Source: Terana coerulea
Taxonomy: Eukaryota > Basidiomycota > Agaricomycetes > Polyporales > Phanerochaetaceae
NCBI GenBank assembly: GCA_024811115.1
Contig: JAKOGH010001110.1
Location: 124,001 to 188,000, forward strand
DNA length: 64,000 nucleotides
Direction: 5' to 3'
This document shows positions 59,896 through 64,000 of this stretch, piece after piece. Within the stretch, counting starts at the first letter, position 1; every line of letters starts with the position of its first letter. Both the position numbers and the translations under genes were made by a program. The notes under the pieces were generated by a model. The model was not told the DNA's origin, did no database searches, and saw nothing but the letters and a program-made list of their open reading frames with translations.

Positions 59896-61510
59896 ATGTC
59901 CCGCAAGTATCGTCCCAACAAGCGGTCCCATACTCAAGCCTTTCCGGCTCAGGAACCTGTCGAGCAAGAGCAGGATATTGACGTACAAGTCGAGGCACCC
60001 GTACCTCTCATAATTGACGTGGATGAGCTCGAATTGCAGAAGGAACAGCTAGCGGAACAGCCAGACGGCGAGCAACCCGTCCAGGAGGAGTCGGAGGAAG
60101 ATGTCAAGAGGAAGCAAGAGATCTGGGAGGCATTTCAGGAGGAGAATCATGAAGGTGCGTTGATGTCGCATATCACGCCTGGCTGCAGGGACTTACTGTC
60201 GGCACCAGTCCTAGAGCAGCTGCCCCTGTCCCTGCAGCGGTCGTACTCTCTCATACGGGAGCTAGACGAACAGGTAACCAGTACGTTCACCGCACCTTCT
60301 CTACGATATGTTACACAATGGCGTAGACTACAATACGCAGATGCTCGCTACGTTCAAGAGCTATGCCGCCTTGCGCAAGTCTCTGGCAGCGATGTCTGAG
60401 CCTGCTTCAAGTCAACCCGCAGACCCAATCACACCAAGCACCCCACCTCCAGAAGCAACGACATCTACCAATGGAGTAGTGAAGCCTGCTGCTGGGTTAG
60501 CTGAGCCGCAACTGTCTAGTCGCGAGATGTTGAGCAGCATTGCGCAGATGGCGGATGAGAGTGTACGGTCCTCACGAGAAAAGCTCAACATTTCGCGCTT
60601 CGCTTGCGGTCTGGTATGCCCTACACCCCCTGTCTCAGAACGTTGCCCTCTGATATAACCACAGATAGACCGCTACATCCGACATCTCGACCGGGCTATC
60701 AAGGAGCAAGAAGCAGCGATTTCAATAGGCACAAGACCTGGCACGCATCCCGCACACATCATTCTCCCAGAGCTGGTGGTCCCTGCCGGGCCCCGTGCCC
60801 CCAAGTCCCTGCAAACGTCCCTCATGGACGACTTGATAGACGAAGACGAGCCGCCAGAGGAAGTGGTCGAGGTTCCAGCAGAGCCCGTCGCGCCTGTCGC
60901 TGAACCCGAACTGGTGGTTGAACCTCCAGCGCCGCCACCGCCACCACCACCGCCTCCACTTCCCGCCTCCGCCGGTGCGCGGAGCAAAGAGACGGAAGTC
61001 ACGGCGGCAGTCCTCGCAGCCGCAACCACAGGTGCAAGAGCAGGTGCCCGCGGAACCAGAGATTACAGAGATTGTGGAGATTGTGGAGATTGAGGCCGAG
61101 ATCGAGGTGCCTCCAGAGCCGAAGTCCCGTCTTCCGTCTGTGAAACTTACCCTCCCCCCACCACCGCTTCCCGAATCGGACATCATTCCGGAGCAGGAGC
61201 CGTTATACTGTTACTGCAACAGGCCTTCGGAAGGCACCGTACGTACCTTCCTCCATGTAGCTGCGGAGAAGTCGCTCACGGTGTGCCACAGATGATTGGT
61301 TGCGACAACGCGGATTGCAAACGCGAATGGGTGAGTCGAAGCGCCAAACTTATCTCAGAATTTCAAGGCATTGACACATGGATATAGTTTCACATTCCAT
61401 GTCTCGGCATGGTTGAAAACGAGGTTCCAGTGGGCGAATGGTTTTGCCAGGACTGCCAGTCCAACACTGTCCAGCGGAAGTCAAAGAAGGGGCGCCGTCG
61501 CAAGCGGTGA
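59896..61510 (+). CDS. ING-family PHD-finger protein (histone acetyltransferase/deacetylase subunit)
   Basis: Nuclear H3K4me3 reader of a chromatin-modifying complex. MSRKYRPNKRSHTQAF is followed by an acidic segment, then the ING N-terminal helices: VLEQLPLSLQRSYSLIREL, DEQVTNYNTQMLATFKSYAA (after a GTACGT intron) and IDRYIRHLDRAIKEQEAAI. A long Pro/Glu-rich spacer holds EPPEEVVEVPAEP and a poly-Pro tract. The C-terminal PHD finger reads [32 protein letters not shown] and GEWFCQDCQS, then a basic tail KSKKGRRRKR-stop. One surplus T at 60960-60961 breaks the frame inside the poly-Pro tract; dropping it joins PPPL to PPPPVRGAKRRKSRR. Which of the Yng1, Yng2 or Pho23 classes it belongs to is uncertain. 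Confidence 0.88.
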
Positions 61511-62224
61511 ATATTCTACATGTATCAGCGCGGCTTATTCCATGTGGCTAGGTGCGGCGATATTTGTCCAATACGGTCCGCTACTTCTGTGCTATGTATA
61601 TGTTGTTCATCTCGGAGCCTACGACTTGCCATGTGATGCGTGAAGCTAACGCAACAGTCAAAACAATGCGTAGTTCGCTTGGTGATCACCCAAATGGGTA
61701 CGTGCCTACTCGACCTATCCATCCCGCCAGCTTTGGCTTATTGCTGCCAACACTACAGATTCCCGTTCAGCGTTTGTGCCGGGCATTCTTCACCGTTGGA
61801 GTCTTGCGGATAGGATTCGAACACCCCATCCGGTCTGCTTCGGAGATGCAGCGCACGCCATTGATCCCTTAAGCTAGGATCTGGTGTTGCCTTGTTGACT
61901 GTATTGTTGAGGAGGTGTCCTCCGGCCTGCGTGTGGGTACGTCTGATGCCCCTGACATCAATGCGTATCTAAAGTTCAGCCAGTTGTTCACAGCGCCTTA
62001 CGGACGGTGCTCAAGGCACCCATGCTTATGCATCCAATGCAACGGATAGCGGCGTTTCGCCCTGCAGCCGCATGTACCCGACTTATTGCGAACTCCAGCT
62101 CGTGACCGGTCTGCGTCCCACAGATCACCCGTTTGGCATACGTCCGGTTGAGCTCGATCGCCGGCTATTAATATCAACAGGATGGGTCGACGGGACACAG
62201 TAACTCTGCTCCCGAAAGCTAGCC
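61511..62224. other. Interval between the ING gene and the P450 gene
   Basis: Contains a tRNA T-loop-like string GGATTCGAAC near 61815 that does not fold as a tRNA (see rejected items). A TATTAATA element near 62166 lies about 60 bp before the P450 start and may be its core promoter. Confidence 0.45.
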
Positions 62225-64000
62225 ATGGCTTATGCTACTGCGCTGCTCCTTTTCGTTGTGGCTCTCACCGTTCTCAGGGTACTCTGGAGAGGGAATAAAT
62301 CCCCACCACCGCTTCCGCGAGGCCCGCCCGCAGATCCCGTCATTGGTCATGCTCGTATCTTTCCCCCGGACCAACGTGCATGGCGTACTTGCCGAGTGGG
62401 CCAAACAGTATGGTACGTGTCTTCGCGCGTAGTGGGAAGCTTGGTTGATGTTGGGCTTGGGTGTTTGTCTCATAGGTGATGTGATGCACCTGCGCATACT
62501 GCAGAAGTCCCTAGTCGTTCTCAGTAGCGAAAAAGTCGCTCTGGATCTCCCTGGCCGACAGAAGCGCTATCTACAGCAGCAGGCCAAACTTTCCGTTGCA
62601 CGATCTGTAAGTGTGGCGAAGACCTTACCGTCTACTTCTTCACTAAGCATTGATTCCTTGTCTAGTGTTGGCTGGAGCGATATGCTGGCGATGTTGCCGT
62701 ACGGTGAACGCTTCCATACGCAACGCAAGTTTTTCCAGCAGGCCTTCGACCGCCAGGAAGTCGAAGCATTTCGTCCTATACAGCAGCAACAGCTGCACAT
62801 TCTTTACAGAATTTGCTCCACAAACCGGAAGCATTTGAGGATCACGTCCGCCGGTGAGCATTTGTGTTGTGCGCTCTCCTCCGAGCATAGCTGTATCGTA
62901 ACGACTTGTTTTGCTTGCAGGTTCGCTGCCGCGGTAGTGATGGAGATCGCCTATGGACATAAGGTGGTATCTGATGATGATCCATACGTGGGCATGGCGG
63001 AGGACGTCAACAAATTGCTTACTGATTTGGGTGACACTTGGTTCCTTGATGTCTTCCCCTTTCGTGAGTATCGCAAGCAATGCACAGTAGCTGGCACTCA
63101 CAAAGCCCGTCAGTCAAATACGTCCCTGGTTTGGTTCCCGGGTGCAGGAGTTATTCGCAAGGCACGAGGTGATGCGCTGTCTCCTAATTATTCGGCCGTG
63201 CTGCTGACAATAACTTGAGGCGGTGGTGCGCTAACAAGCCAGATGCGCAATCAGCCGTACCAAGAATTACGCCGGGAGTTGGTCTGTAGCTCCTCAAAAT
63301 CCTTGCAAGAGTACATTGACATTCAAGGAACTTTTCAGGCTGCGGGCACCGCACGGCCTAGCTTTCCTGTCGATGCAACTGGAGTTGCTTGAAAGCGGAG
63401 GCGGTGCTACGCAAGAGGAACTCGCCGCACTGAAAACAGCAGCTATGCATATCTACGGCGGTGAGCATCCCCCTTCCCGCGAACAAGCAGTCTCAACCTT
63501 TGTCGATCTGAGCAGCCGGGTCGGAGACGGTGGGTTGCACGGAATGAGAATATTGCGAAGAAGCTAATTTTAGACAGACTTGGTCCTCGATACAGAATTT
63601 CTTGGCCATTATGCTCCTTCACCCCGAAGTCCAGCGGAAAGCGCAGCAGGAACTCGAGGGAGTCATTGGGTCAGACCGTTTGCCGGACTACTCTGACCGG
63701 CCATCGCTGCCTTACCTTGAAGTCCTCTTGCACGAGATTTGGAGGTACGAGCACAGAACCTCGTGGGCCTATGCACTCATGCTAATAGAATTTCGAAAGA
63801 TGGAGGCCACCAGTTCCTTTGAGTAAGAGTCATTTTGCAACACCGATTGGAGTTGGTCAAGACCGTTGCCTTGTCATCCTGTAGGCTTGCCACATTACTC
63901 CACCGCGGACGACATGTACGAAGGGATGTTCATCCCAAAGGATTCCACTATCCTTGCAAATGTCACGTCTGTTGCTCTCGGTTTCGTTTGAGCGAGTTAA
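62225..64000 (+). CDS. Cytochrome P450 monooxygenase (C-terminus beyond window)
   Basis: ER-anchored haem monooxygenase; the substrate is unknown. The start MAYATALLLFVVALTVLRVL is a membrane anchor, then the Pro hinge PPPLPRGPPADPVIGH. Further exons give VHGVLAEWAKQYGDVMHLRI, DMLAMLPYGERFHTQRKFFQ (helix C), EAFEDHVRRFAAAVVMEIAY, LTDLGDTWFLDVFPF, RRELAAGTARPSFLS, the helix I end before TWSSIQNFLAIMLLHPEVQ, LPYLEVLLHEIWR (ExxR, helix K), RWRPPVPL and STADDMYEGMFIPKDSTIL. The haem-Cys loop lies past the right edge. Order and length fit the CYP5144/CYP512-like fungal clans. At least four one-base breaks occur (62371-62372, 62549-62551, 62803-62805, 63130-63132), all at short homopolymers, so they need not mean a pseudogene. 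Confidence 0.85.

Noticed and set aside
61800..61880. Possible minus-strand tRNA (GGATTCGAAC T-loop-like string with a TGCATCTCC-type anticodon arm)
   Set aside because: The five bases on either side of the T-loop do not pair, the anticodon stem has a mismatch at the loop, and no complementary 5' acceptor strand is found. It is at best a remnant.

Overview
The window is nuclear DNA from a filamentous basidiomycete, most likely an Agaricomycete (inferred). The reasons are many short introns (about 45-70 bp, GT..AG, CTRAY branch sites), fungal-type gene content, and several Agaricomycete-style proteins: a WPGY-type orphan family, MLKL-like pseudokinases, and a P450 with a PPPLPRGPP hinge. The genes are mostly conserved housekeeping genes, separated by a few gene-poor stretches.

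Layout from left to right. 1-3075: Rco1-like PHD protein (-), cut by the window edge. 4710-9105: exocyst Sec3 (-), head-to-head with mitochondrial ribosomal protein uL15m (+, 9287-10246), which converges on splicing factor Prp38 (-, 10301-11370). 12.0-13.8 kb: a TATA-driven, pyrimidine-rich and apparently spliced but non-coding region. 14093-16060: MFS transporter (-). 16535-17867: a 667-bp unit repeated in tandem and full of GTGCAGTCCC palindromes. 18026-20749: secreted fasciclin protein (-). 21357-23692: V-ATPase subunit A (-), head-to-head with proteasome ATPase Rpt1 (+, 23902-25872). 28087-28727: orphan-family gene (-). 32245-34216: tRNA isopentenyltransferase (-). 34507-37594: chromodomain/coiled-coil protein (-), head-to-head with a mitochondrial PDK/BCKDK-type kinase (+, 37836-39421). 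39840-45924: very large class II DYRK kinase (-). 47903-48952: Zn2Cys6 regulator (+). 54097-59465: two tandem genes (-), each with an N-terminal MLKL/HeLo-like helical domain and a C-terminal pseudokinase. 59896-61510: ING-type PHD protein (+). 62225-64000: cytochrome P450 (+), cut by the window edge.

Two themes stand out. First, the tandem pseudokinase pair resembles the architecture of necroptosis effectors. Both genes interrupt the catalytic-loop codons with the same 8-nt microexon, and both have lost the catalytic Asp. Second, roughly half of the genes, including essential ones (Vma1, Prp38, uL15m, Sec3), carry single-base frame breaks in conserved positions, usually in homopolymers. The simplest reading is residual consensus error in the assembly rather than real pseudogenes. 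Gene coordinates below therefore span start codon to stop codon and ignore these breaks.
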